This document shows positions 1 through 5,858 of a stretch of DNA of 10,894 nucleotides, in pieces. Below the pieces are notes generated by a model. It searched no databases and was not told the DNA's origin. It saw nothing but the letters and a program-made list of their open reading frames with translations. The stretch spans positions 1-10,894 of the forward strand of contig DDIC01000061.1 in the NCBI GenBank assembly GCA_002338335.1. The letters are read 5' to 3'. Source of the stretch: Bacteroidetes bacterium UBA1860. Its GTDB lineage: Bacteria; Bacteroidota; Rhodothermia; Balneolales; Balneolaceae. Position numbers and translations under genes: made by a program. Each line of letters starts with the position of its first letter. The stretch's first letter is position 1.

Positions 1-372
1 GTGTGGCTGAAGACTTTGAATCCCAACACTCAAACGGGTAATCCCGAGCGAAGCTAAACCCTCTAAGTACTCTTTTGAACTATTTTCGGGATTGAGCTCT
101 AGTGTGATTTCTTGGAAGTCTGTCTTAAAGGCCTGATCGACAGCCAATAGAAGCCTCTCTAAATGCTCCAAAGAGAGAAGTGAGGGAGTTCCACCCCCGA
201 AGTAGAGGGTTTTGAATGGTGTTGAGCCCCATCTAGACCGTCCGGCCTGATGAATACGTAGCTCCATCGCATCTACAAAATCATCAACCCGTTGCAAACG
301 GGTCGAAAAGTAGAAATCGCAATAGCTACAAGCTTGTTGACAAAACGGGATATGGAGATAAAGCCCAGCCAA
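1..372 (-). CDS. hemW: HemW-like radical SAM protein (heme chaperone family), C-terminus cut off by window edge
   Basis: The 124 visible codons are the N-terminal part of a radical SAM protein of the HemN/HemW family. The [4Fe-4S] cluster motif CX3CX2C lies at residues 11, 15 and 18 within HIPFCQQACSYCDF, followed by GGGTPS (59-64), ELNPE (92-96) and RLSVGIQS (113-120), all typical of this family. Having F rather than C two residues after the third cysteine fits HemW (a heme-binding protein once annotated as oxygen-independent coproporphyrinogen oxidase) better than HemN. TTG at 372-370 is the only usual start codon between the upstream in-frame stop and the cluster motif, and it places the motif where HemW proteins have it. 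A GGAGGGG ribosome binding site lies 11 nt upstream. The gene follows the DsbA-like gene by 8 nt and is probably co-transcribed. About two thirds of the protein is outside the window, so the C-terminal HemW domain is unseen. Confidence 0.9.
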   Translation of the reverse strand, partial: MAGLYLHIPFCQQACSYCDFYFSTRLQRVDDFVDAMELRIHQAGRSRWGSTPFKTLYFGGGTPSLLSLEHLERLLLAVDQAFKTDFQEITLELNPENSSKEYLEGLASLGITRLSVGIQSLQPH

Positions 373-373
373 T

Positions 374-390
374 GGAGGGATTACCCCTCC
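374..390 (-). promoter_or_regulatory. Hairpin enclosing the hemW ribosome binding site
   Basis: On the minus strand GGAGGG (390-385) and CCCTCC (379-374) form a perfect 6-bp G/C-rich stem around the 5-nt loop GTAAT. The 5' arm is the Shine-Dalgarno sequence for hemW, the loop holds the TAA stop of the upstream DsbA-like gene (383-381), and the 3' arm ends one base before the TTG start. A ribosome finishing the upstream gene would open the stem, which suggests translational coupling. The pairing is seen directly; the function is inferred. There is no T-tract, so it is not a terminator. Confidence 0.5.
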
Positions 391-971
391 GCTAAATAGA
401 GATCTACGAGGTCTTTGAACTGCTCAACATTGGCAGGGATTCCACTGATCTTACGCCCATTGATAAAATAGGTCGGAGTGCCTGTGACCAATCGTCTGTT
501 CCCTTCTCGACGTTGAGATTCTACAATGGCTATGATCTCTTCAGAGTCAATATCCGATTCGAACTGCGCCATGTCTAGGCCAAGATCTTCCGCATAGCTA
601 AAGAAATACTGTCTTGCATTGCCTGAAGACCAAATCGCTTGCTCGTCAAAGATGCGCTCATGCATTCCATCATAGGCGTCTTGTCGCTTGGCTGCTTCAA
701 CAGCTTGAGCAGCTAAAGGGGCGAACTGGTGCATATCCAACGGAAAATGACGGTACTGAAAATCTATTTTATCCCCATACTCGGCGAGCAATTGCTTCTC
801 CATGGGGCGAACATTCTTACAGGTTGGGCATTGATAGTCGTTATACTTCAAAATCGTAACGACTTCAGAAGTCGGGACTTCAGGCGTAGAGGAATTGCTA
901 TTATTTGTAAAGAACCATCCAGCAAGAGCTAGAGCGGCCACCGCGATAAATCCACCAAGTGCTTTTTTCAT
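381..971 (-). CDS. DsbA-family thiol:disulfide protein with N-terminal signal or anchor segment
   Basis: This is a 196-residue thioredoxin-fold protein of the DsbA-like (Thioredoxin_4) group, expected to act outside the cytoplasm on protein disulfides. The N-terminus is MKK followed by a hydrophobic stretch (about 5-21), a signal peptide or membrane anchor, and then a short Ser/Asn/Pro-rich linker. The redox motif CPTC sits at residues 48-51, just after the first strand. The cis-proline motif TPT is at 165-167 inside GTPTYFINGRKISG, as expected for the family, and the region between is the helical insertion. The frame is open to an ATG at 1058, which would add 29 residues. I chose 971 because the extra residues spoil the signal peptide and because a possible Bacteroidota -7 box (1036-1029) lies between the two ATGs. 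Neither start has a clear Shine-Dalgarno. No DsbB-like partner is visible. Whether it acts as oxidase, isomerase or reductase cannot be told. Confidence 0.88.
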   Translation of the reverse strand: MKKALGGFIAVAALALAGWFFTNNSNSSTPEVPTSEVVTILKYNDYQCPTCKNVRPMEKQLLAEYGDKIDFQYRHFPLDMHQFAPLAAQAVEAAKRQDAYDGMHERIFDEQAIWSSGNARQYFFSYAEDLGLDMAQFESDIDSEEIIAIVESQRREGNRRLVTGTPTYFINGRKISGIPANVEQFKDLVDLYLAEG

Positions 972-1028
972 TGGATTGAGATGAACTAGAGTTAGAAAGA
1001 CAGAATCATTGGTAAGTGATTCCTTACA

Positions 1029-1036
1029 CAAAAATA
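1029..1036 (-). promoter_or_regulatory. Possible Bacteroidota-type -7 box for the dsbA-like/hemW unit
   Basis: The minus strand reads TATTTTTG here, an exact match to the Bacteroidota -7 consensus TAnnTTTG, about 58 nt upstream of the chosen ATG. The matching -33 TTG is not found at the usual 17-20 nt spacing, so this is only half a promoter by sequence. If used, transcripts would start downstream of the ATG at 1058, which supports the shorter reading of the gene. Confidence 0.25.
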
Positions 1037-1058
1037 ACGGAATTTTTGAAACACCCAT

Positions 1059-1257
1059 TCCAGTTGAAAGAAGAGATGGTAACCGTTAGTTTGTCTTGAC
1101 ACATTGGGAGAGCCACAATCCACATCCATGAACCGATTTGGGTGCAGGCCATCCTTTTAGTATCCTTGTTGCACGACGTAGCACAATTATATGTACTTAA
1201 TGCACGAATGGGTACCTGACCCTCCCTCTAGATTCATTATTTGTTGGAGCCAAAACC
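1059..1257. other. Divergent intergenic region between the dsbA-like gene and pruA
   Basis: No credible gene is seen here. It should hold the promoter of the pruA-BCCT-usp unit. The best candidate is weak: TTGTTG at 1166-1171 with TATATG at 1188-1193 (16-nt spacer), giving a leader of about 60 nt. A TTGACA at 1096-1101 has no acceptable -10 partner. The heptamer TGCACGA occurs twice in the same orientation (1170-1176 and 1201-1207), 31 bp apart, which may be chance. Confidence 0.4.
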
Positions 1258-2883
1258 ATGAGTATTGCCAAATTTCATCTTCGCGAGCCAAAAAACGAGC
1301 CCTATCTGAGCTATGCGCCTGGTACCCCAGAGCGTGAAGCACTTCAAGCGGAGCTCAAAAGACTTAAATCTCAGACGATTGAGATTCCTGCCATTATCGG
1401 TGGAAAAGAGTTCAAGACGGGGAATACGTATGATGTTGTTTGTCCGCACAACCATGGTCATGTCCTTGCCAAAGCTCACCTTTGTGGCGAAAAAGAGGTT
1501 GCGATGGCTATCGACGCGTCTAAGAAGGCGCAAAAGGACTGGGCAGATCTCCCTTGGGAAGAACGTGCAGCTGTCTTTAATAAAGCGGCTGATTTGATTG
1601 CGGGCCGTTACCGCAACCTCATGAATGCGTCGACGATGCTAGGGCAGTCCAAGACGGCACAACAAGCAGAAATTGAGGCAGCAGGGGAGCTTTGCGATTT
1701 CTTCCGGTTTAATTCATGGTATTACCAAAGACTGATCGAAGACCAACCCTATTCACCGGATGGAATGTGGAATCGTGTGGAGTACCGTCCTCTAGAGGGC
1801 TTTGTGTTTGGGGTGAGTCCATTTAATTTTACCGCCATTGCAGGCAACATTCCTGGCGCACCTGCATTATGTGGCAATGTCGTGCTTTGGAAACCTTCGC
1901 CGACTGCGTTTTACTCCAATTATTTTTTGATGACCATTCTACAGGAGGCTGGATTGCCTGATGGGGTGATCAATTTTCTTCCTGGGATGGGAGCTGATGT
2001 GGGGGATCCTGCTCTTGCTTCTCCTGACCTTTCTGGGCTTCACTTTACTGGATCTGCTGGGACGTTTCACCATTTATGGAAGACGATCGGAAACAATATT
2101 GAGACCTATAAAACCTACCCACGTATTGTTGGCGAAACAGGTGGGAAGGACTTTATTTTCGCTCACGAGAGTGCAGATCCGGTTGTGATTGCCACAGCTG
2201 CCATCCGTGCAGCTTATGAGTATCAGGGGCAAAAATGCTCCGCGGCTAGCCGGATGTATGTACCCCAAAGCCTTTGGTCGGATACCAGAGCCCATCTAGA
2301 GCAAGAAATTGCCAAGATTACGGTTGGCGATGTGGAAGATTTCAGTCACTTTATGGGTGCTGTGATTGACAAAAAAGCGTTCGATAAAATTACAGGGTAC
2401 ATCGACAAGGCACGTCAGGCCAGCGATGCAGAGGTGATTATTGGTGGAGATGCAGATGACTCTGTAGGCTATTTTGTCCATCCAACGGTGATTCTTACAA
2501 CCAATCCTCATTTTGTGACCATGGAAGAGGAGATATTTGGGCCCGTCTTGACCGTGTATGTGTATGAAGACGCCAAATTTGAAGAGACCCTAGACATTTG
2601 CGAGTCAACCTCCTCCTATGCGTTGACAGGTGCGATTTTTGCCCGTGATCGGCACGTACTCAAGCACATGGCTGACAAACTGCGCCAAGCTGCAGGAAAC
2701 TTTTACATCAACGACAAACCGACCGCCGCTGTGGTGAACCAGCAACCTTTCGGTGGAAGCCGTAAATCCGGCACCAATGACAAAGCAGGAAGCATCCCGC
2801 ATCTTTACCGCTGGTTATCGATGAGATCTATGAAGGAGACAACTGATCCCCCAACGGATTGGACGTATCCATACATGGGCTAG
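1258..2883 (+). CDS. pruA: L-glutamate gamma-semialdehyde dehydrogenase (delta-1-pyrroline-5-carboxylate dehydrogenase)
   Basis: This cytoplasmic NAD+-dependent enzyme oxidises glutamate gamma-semialdehyde (in equilibrium with pyrroline-5-carboxylate) to glutamate, the second step of proline degradation. The 541-residue length matches the stand-alone, mitochondrial-like P5C dehydrogenases rather than bifunctional PutA. Aldehyde dehydrogenase hallmarks appear in order: SPFNFTAI (187-194) and WKPSPTA (211-217) in the NAD-binding fold, FTGSAGT (263-269), general-base Glu293 in GETGGKD, catalytic Cys327 in GQKCSAASR, EEIFGPV, and the C-terminal PFGGSRKSGTNDKAG typical of this subfamily. ATG 1258 has GGAG eight bases upstream (1246-1249). 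A BCCT transporter gene follows after 27 nt in the same direction. No proline dehydrogenase is present here, so the first step must be encoded elsewhere. No truncation or missing key residue is seen. Confidence 0.95.
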   Translation: MSIAKFHLREPKNEPYLSYAPGTPEREALQAELKRLKSQTIEIPAIIGGKEFKTGNTYDVVCPHNHGHVLAKAHLCGEKEVAMAIDASKKAQKDWADLPWEERAAVFNKAADLIAGRYRNLMNASTMLGQSKTAQQAEIEAAGELCDFFRFNSWYYQRLIEDQPYSPDGMWNRVEYRPLEGFVFGVSPFNFTAIAGNIPGAPALCGNVVLWKPSPTAFYSNYFLMTILQEAGLPDGVINFLPGMGADVGDPALASPDLSGLHFTGSAGTFHHLWKTIGNNIETYKTYPRIVGETGGKDFIFAHESADPVVIATAAIRAAYEYQGQKCSAASRMYVPQSLWSDTRAHLEQEIAKITVGDVEDFSHFMGAVIDKKAFDKITGYIDKARQASDAEVIIGGDADDSVGYFVHPTVILTTNPHFVTMEEEIFGPVLTVYVYEDAKFEETLDICESTSSYALTGAIFARDRHVLKHMADKLRQAAGNFYINDKPTAAVVNQQPFGGSRKSGTNDKAGSIPHLYRWLSMRSMKETTDPPTDWTYPYMG

Positions 2884-2910
2884 GGCTGGCTTTCGCAAGA
2901 CCCATTATCT

Positions 2911-4689
2911 ATGACACAACACGAAAAGGAACCGAAGGACGACGACGCCATCGGGCCAATTCGAAGTGGCAAGTTTAGCATTCAGAATCGTTATTTCGAC
3001 TTTCATGGTCCAGTGTTCTGGACTTCCTCCATTGTTGCACTTGCATTCATTGCTGTGACTCTGGCGCTTGGAAGTCAGATGGAGAACATCTTCTCCACGA
3101 TTCAGGATGGTGTATCAACCTACACGGGCTGGTTTTTTATCATCGCTGTCAATTTGTTTCTGCTCTTTTGCATCTATCTGGCGTTTAGCCGTTTTGGGGG
3201 AATTCGAATTGGTGGAGAGAAAGCAACACCAGAGTTCAGCAACTTTGCGTGGTTTTCGATGCTTTTTTCGGCAGGTATGGGAATAGGGCTTCTTTTTTGG
3301 GGAGTCGGAGAGCCCATTACCCATTTTATTAACAATCCATTCTCTCAAGGGCAAGATGCTGAGGCAGCGCAAACCGCCATGCAAATTACGTTTTTGCATT
3401 ATGGGCTACATGCTTGGTCTATTTATGCAGTCGTAGGCCTAGCCATTGCCTTCTTTGCTTTCAATAAAAAATTGCCGCTATCCATTCGCTCCATTTTCCA
3501 CCCATTGCTAGGTAGTAAAATCCACGGCTGGATGGGTGACCTCATTGATGTTCTTGCTGTTGTCTCGACACTTTTCGGCCTAGCGACCACACTGGGTCTG
3601 GGCGTACAACAAATTGCTGCGGGGTTAAATCATCTATTTGACATTCCAGACACTACGATCTCGCAGGTTATCCTAATTGGAATTATAACCATGGCCGCGA
3701 CTGTGTCTGTAATCCTTGGATTAGATAAAGGCGTTCGTGTTTTATCAGAGTTTAACATTCGACTTGCCGCTGTGTTGCTTGTTGTTGTCGTCTTAGCAGG
3801 GCCTACTCTTTTTATCTTCGACTCATTCGTCCAAAACACGGGTAATTATGCTCAAAACCTAGTTCAACTCTCTTTGTGGACAGAGTCGTACCGCACAGAA
3901 GGAGCATGGCAGAATAGCTGGACGGTATTCTACTGGGCATGGTGGATTGCTTGGTCTCCATTTGTTGGAATGTTTATTGCACGAATTTCGAAAGGTCGTA
4001 CTGTGAGGGAGTTTATACTTGGGGTACTGCTCGTTCCAACATTATTGACTTTTTTCTGGATAAGTGCTTTTGGGGGTACAGCTCTTTTTCAGGAATTGCA
4101 AATGAATAGCGTTGTTTCTGAGGCTGTTCAAGAGAATGTCGCTACAGCACTGTTTGTCATGGTAGAGTCATTTCCTGCAAGTTTTTTCATTAATCTGCTT
4201 GCCATCATCTTGGTTGTGAGTTTTTTTGTGACTTCATCAGACTCTGGGTCTTTAGTTGTAGATAGTCTAACCTCAGGTGGAAAACTTGACGCCCCTGTTG
4301 GACAGCGGATTTTTTGGGCACAAATGGAAGGATTGGTAGCAGCTGTATTATTGCTTGGCGGTGGATTAACAGCGCTTCAAACAGCTTCCATACTAGCTGG
4401 TCTACCTTTTGCCGTCATTGTGCTCATTATGTGCTATAGCTTGTATAAAGGTCTTCAAGAGGAGCACGAAAGCCTTCAGCGTACAGATGAAGGTCGACAA
4501 CGAGAAGTCTACACCGAACTAGTGCGAAATGTATTAAAGCGTCGTTCTGAGAGTCAAGCTACAAAAGCTCCAGCAGACAAATCGGCAGCAAATGAATCTG
4601 CTGTTGGCGGCGGTGAGGAGGAAACCGCAACCACGAATGGCCAAAATTCAGTTCCAAACGACGCAAGCACACAATCAAAAACGTCATGA
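2911..4689 (+). CDS. BCCT-family betaine/carnitine/choline (or proline) transporter
   Basis: A 592-residue inner-membrane secondary transporter with about 12 membrane segments. It shows the BCCT signature GMGIG (122-126) within FSAGMGIGLLFWG, and the aromatic substrate-box motif YWAWWIAWSPF (341-351), whose Trp residues correspond to the betaine cage of BetP. The TSSDS segment (441-445) corresponds to the Na2 sodium site of BetP. These features suggest Na+-coupled uptake of a quaternary ammonium solute; some marine BCCT members also carry proline. The last 80 or so residues (about 513-592) form a hydrophilic tail, first basic and helical, then low-complexity (Ala, Ser, Glu, Thr, Asn rich), of a kind that senses osmotic stress in BetP, though no homology is evident. 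The start lacks a good Shine-Dalgarno. Its stop overlaps the next gene's start in ATGA. The exact substrate is not determinable from sequence alone. Confidence 0.92.
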   Translation: MTQHEKEPKDDDAIGPIRSGKFSIQNRYFDFHGPVFWTSSIVALAFIAVTLALGSQMENIFSTIQDGVSTYTGWFFIIAVNLFLLFCIYLAFSRFGGIRIGGEKATPEFSNFAWFSMLFSAGMGIGLLFWGVGEPITHFINNPFSQGQDAEAAQTAMQITFLHYGLHAWSIYAVVGLAIAFFAFNKKLPLSIRSIFHPLLGSKIHGWMGDLIDVLAVVSTLFGLATTLGLGVQQIAAGLNHLFDIPDTTISQVILIGIITMAATVSVILGLDKGVRVLSEFNIRLAAVLLVVVVLAGPTLFIFDSFVQNTGNYAQNLVQLSLWTESYRTEGAWQNSWTVFYWAWWIAWSPFVGMFIARISKGRTVREFILGVLLVPTLLTFFWISAFGGTALFQELQMNSVVSEAVQENVATALFVMVESFPASFFINLLAIILVVSFFVTSSDSGSLVVDSLTSGGKLDAPVGQRIFWAQMEGLVAAVLLLGGGLTALQTASILAGLPFAVIVLIMCYSLYKGLQEEHESLQRTDEGRQREVYTELVRNVLKRRSESQATKAPADKSAANESAVGGGEEETATTNGQNSVPNDASTQSKTS

Positions 4690-4994
4690 TTAATCAATCC
4701 AACAAACTGCTGGTATGCCTTGATCTATCCAACATGGATACGATTCTAATTCGGTATAGTGCCTTTATCGCTGACTTGCTCGATATGGATGATGTGCACT
4801 ATATCCATGTGATTAAGGAATTTGATGTGCCCAAAGAATTGGTGGATGAGTTTCCAGAACTCGATCAGCCATTGGATGAGATCCTTAGAGAAGAGCTTAC
4901 GGAGACCATCACTCAAGAATTGGACCAGCTAAGGCTCTCCTATCAAGCCAACGATCCATGTGGAGTATGGACATGCATTGGAAACCATTCTTGA
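4686..4994 (+). CDS. UspA-family protein, N-terminal fragment of a frameshifted gene
   Basis: This 102-codon frame encodes the first half of a universal stress protein domain. The first strand and helix (LLVCLDLSNMDTILIRYSAF) are followed by the HVIKEF strand and a long acidic helix. From about residue 90 the sequence becomes atypical (the last ten residues include two Cys and a Trp) and stops at 4994, whereas the missing second half of the domain continues in the +1 frame from before 4960. The ATG overlaps the TGA of the BCCT gene (ATGA), a usual sign of translational coupling, and has no Shine-Dalgarno of its own. Removing one base between about 4945 and 4956 would join it to the next frame and give one tandem-Usp protein of 309 residues. 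The gene may be a true pseudogene, may carry a base-call error, or may use recoding. Confidence 0.75.
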   Translation: MINQSNKLLVCLDLSNMDTILIRYSAFIADLLDMDDVHYIHVIKEFDVPKELVDEFPELDQPLDEILREELTETITQELDQLRLSYQANDPCGVWTCIGNHS

Positions 4995-5616
4995 AACTTC
5001 GGTAGAGCTCAAAGCAGATATTACTCTGGTAGGCAAGAAAACAACCTACAAAGGAACGGGGTTGATTTTGAGCTCGATTGCGTCGTTTATGGAAAATTCC
5101 GTTCTGTTTGTCCCTGAGCAAACGCGCACGAGTATCGAAAAAATTATGGTGCCCATCGACTTTACCGAGGCATCTCTCACGGCCCTGAAGGCAGCGGCTC
5201 AATTTGCTGCCAAGTCTAACGCTCAAATCACAGCACAACATGTGTTCGAACTTCCAGCACAATTTTTTCCACTCACAACCCCCACAGAAGAGCTTGCAGA
5301 CAAAGCCCGCAAAGTGCTTCGTACTAAGGCGGACAAACTGATCTCGCAAAGTGAACTCAAGGATCAAACGATTGAGTATGTGTTTTCGCTCAGTGAAGGG
5401 AGGAAGTTATCGGAAGTCGTGCGCCATGAGGCACTCCAACAGATGGCCGATATGATCGTCCTTGGGTCCAAAGGGAAAAATCCTACCAGCGCACTGTTTA
5501 GAGGTACGGTCGTAGAAAAACTGGTTCAATCCGATTTTTCTGTTCCATTATTCATTATAAAAGACAGAAAACGGATGAGAGGGCTGCTCAATTTCTTTCA
5601 AAAAGCTGAGTCATAG
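4960..5616 (+). CDS. UspA-family protein, C-terminal part (end of first Usp domain plus complete second Usp domain)
   Basis: This frame is open from 4933; 4960 is a GTG codon and probably not a real start, since it begins mid-domain (VEYGHALETI) and has no Shine-Dalgarno. Residues 1-53 are the second half of a first Usp domain, with ADITLVGKK and SVLFVPE as its last strands. Residues 58-202 are a complete second Usp domain, starting IEKIMVPIDFTEAS and ending SVPLFIIKD. The second domain keeps the ATP-binding pattern G-X2-G-X9-G(S/T): GSKG at 169-172 and GT at 182-183. The first domain does not show this pattern, suggesting only one nucleotide-binding site. Joined with the preceding frame it would be the third gene of the pruA-BCCT-usp unit. 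By analogy with TeaD and TeaABC, it may modulate the neighbouring transporter; this is inference. Confidence 0.8.
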   Translation: MEYGHALETILETSVELKADITLVGKKTTYKGTGLILSSIASFMENSVLFVPEQTRTSIEKIMVPIDFTEASLTALKAAAQFAAKSNAQITAQHVFELPAQFFPLTTPTEELADKARKVLRTKADKLISQSELKDQTIEYVFSLSEGRKLSEVVRHEALQQMADMIVLGSKGKNPTSALFRGTVVEKLVQSDFSVPLFIIKDRKRMRGLLNFFQKAES

Positions 5617-5651
5617 GGCATAATACGCCCGTTAGGCAGAGCAGAGCTTAC

Positions 5652-5696
5652 TTTACATAATTTCATTTATGTAAAATATGGCTTATATTATGTAAA
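5652..5696. repeat. Three copies of a 9-bp half-site upstream of susC, probable operator
   Basis: TTTACATAA (5652-5660) is followed after 6 nt by its exact reverse complement TTATGTAAA (5667-5675), and a second TTATGTAAA occurs at 5688-5696. The two same-orientation copies start 21 bp apart, two helical turns, so they face the same side of the DNA. The copies are exact. A dimeric or oligomeric regulator site controlling susC is the simplest reading. The first pair could also form an A/T-rich hairpin at the end of the usp transcript, but no T-tract follows. The regulator is not in the window. Confidence 0.5.
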
Positions 5697-5772
5697 TGTG
5701 ATTGTCAGTAATCTGCGTGACGGCGTAAAACTAAACTCTTTCACAATCACACTTTACGTGCCGTCACCGCAG
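5697..5772. repeat. Two interlocked inverted repeats in the susC upstream region
   Basis: Pair one is TGTGATTGT (5697-5705) with ACAATCACA (5743-5751), 9 bp, perfect. Pair two is a 17-bp stem in three blocks: CTGC, GTGACGG and CGTAAA (5713-5729 contiguous) with TTTACG (5753-5758), CCGTCAC (5761-5767) and GCAG (5769-5772), with bulges of two and one bases on the 3' side. The arms alternate (one, two, one, two), so the second arm of pair one lies in the 23-nt loop of pair two. The pairing is seen in the sequence. A structured RNA leader or a compound protein-binding site are both possible. Confidence 0.45.
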
Positions 5773-5858
5773 CTGCGATCAAGAGATCCGTGGCTGTAAA
5801 CTCACGCCTTACTTCCTTAAACCATTAGGAACCCTAAAGGTTAAAAAAGAATCATTAC

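Larger units (their letters stand above)
5617..5858. other. Intergenic region between usp and susC
   Basis: No gene is seen in these 242 bases. The left half holds the half-site repeats and interlocked inverted repeats annotated separately. The right part (5773-5858) contains smaller self-complementary pieces (GATC-AAGA-GATC at 5777-5788) and ends in an A-rich stretch before the susC ATG, common for Bacteroidota leaders that lack a strong Shine-Dalgarno. No convincing TTG/TAnnTTTG promoter pair was found, and no intrinsic terminator for the usp transcript. Confidence 0.5.

Noticed and set aside
614..932. Open frames on the plus strand opposite the DsbA-like gene
   Set aside because: They overlap each other and are antisense to a gene with clear CPTC and cis-proline motifs; no ribosome binding site or domain.
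972..1058. 29-residue N-terminal extension of the DsbA-like protein from ATG 1058
   Set aside because: The extension precedes a standard MKK signal sequence and would overlap the possible -7 promoter box.
1096..1124. TTGACA as a -35 box for pruA
   Set aside because: At 17-nt spacing the -10 position reads TCCACA, far from consensus, and Bacteroidota do not normally use the TTGACA/TATAAT pair.
1170..1207. TGCACGA direct repeat upstream of pruA
   Set aside because: Only two 7-bp copies without further symmetry; chance cannot be excluded.
4909..5367. 152-codon open frame on the minus strand opposite the Usp gene
   Set aside because: It lies antisense to recognisable Usp domain sequence, is rich in Cys and Trp, and matches no family I recognise; it is a shadow of the coding strand.
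5616..5630. GGGC ... GCCC pairing just after the usp stop as a terminator
   Set aside because: The stem is only 4 bp and no T-tract follows.
5697..5751. TGTGA and TCACA pieces as a CRP site
   Set aside because: The pieces are not at the 6-nt spacing a CRP site needs; they belong to a longer inverted repeat with a 37-nt interval.
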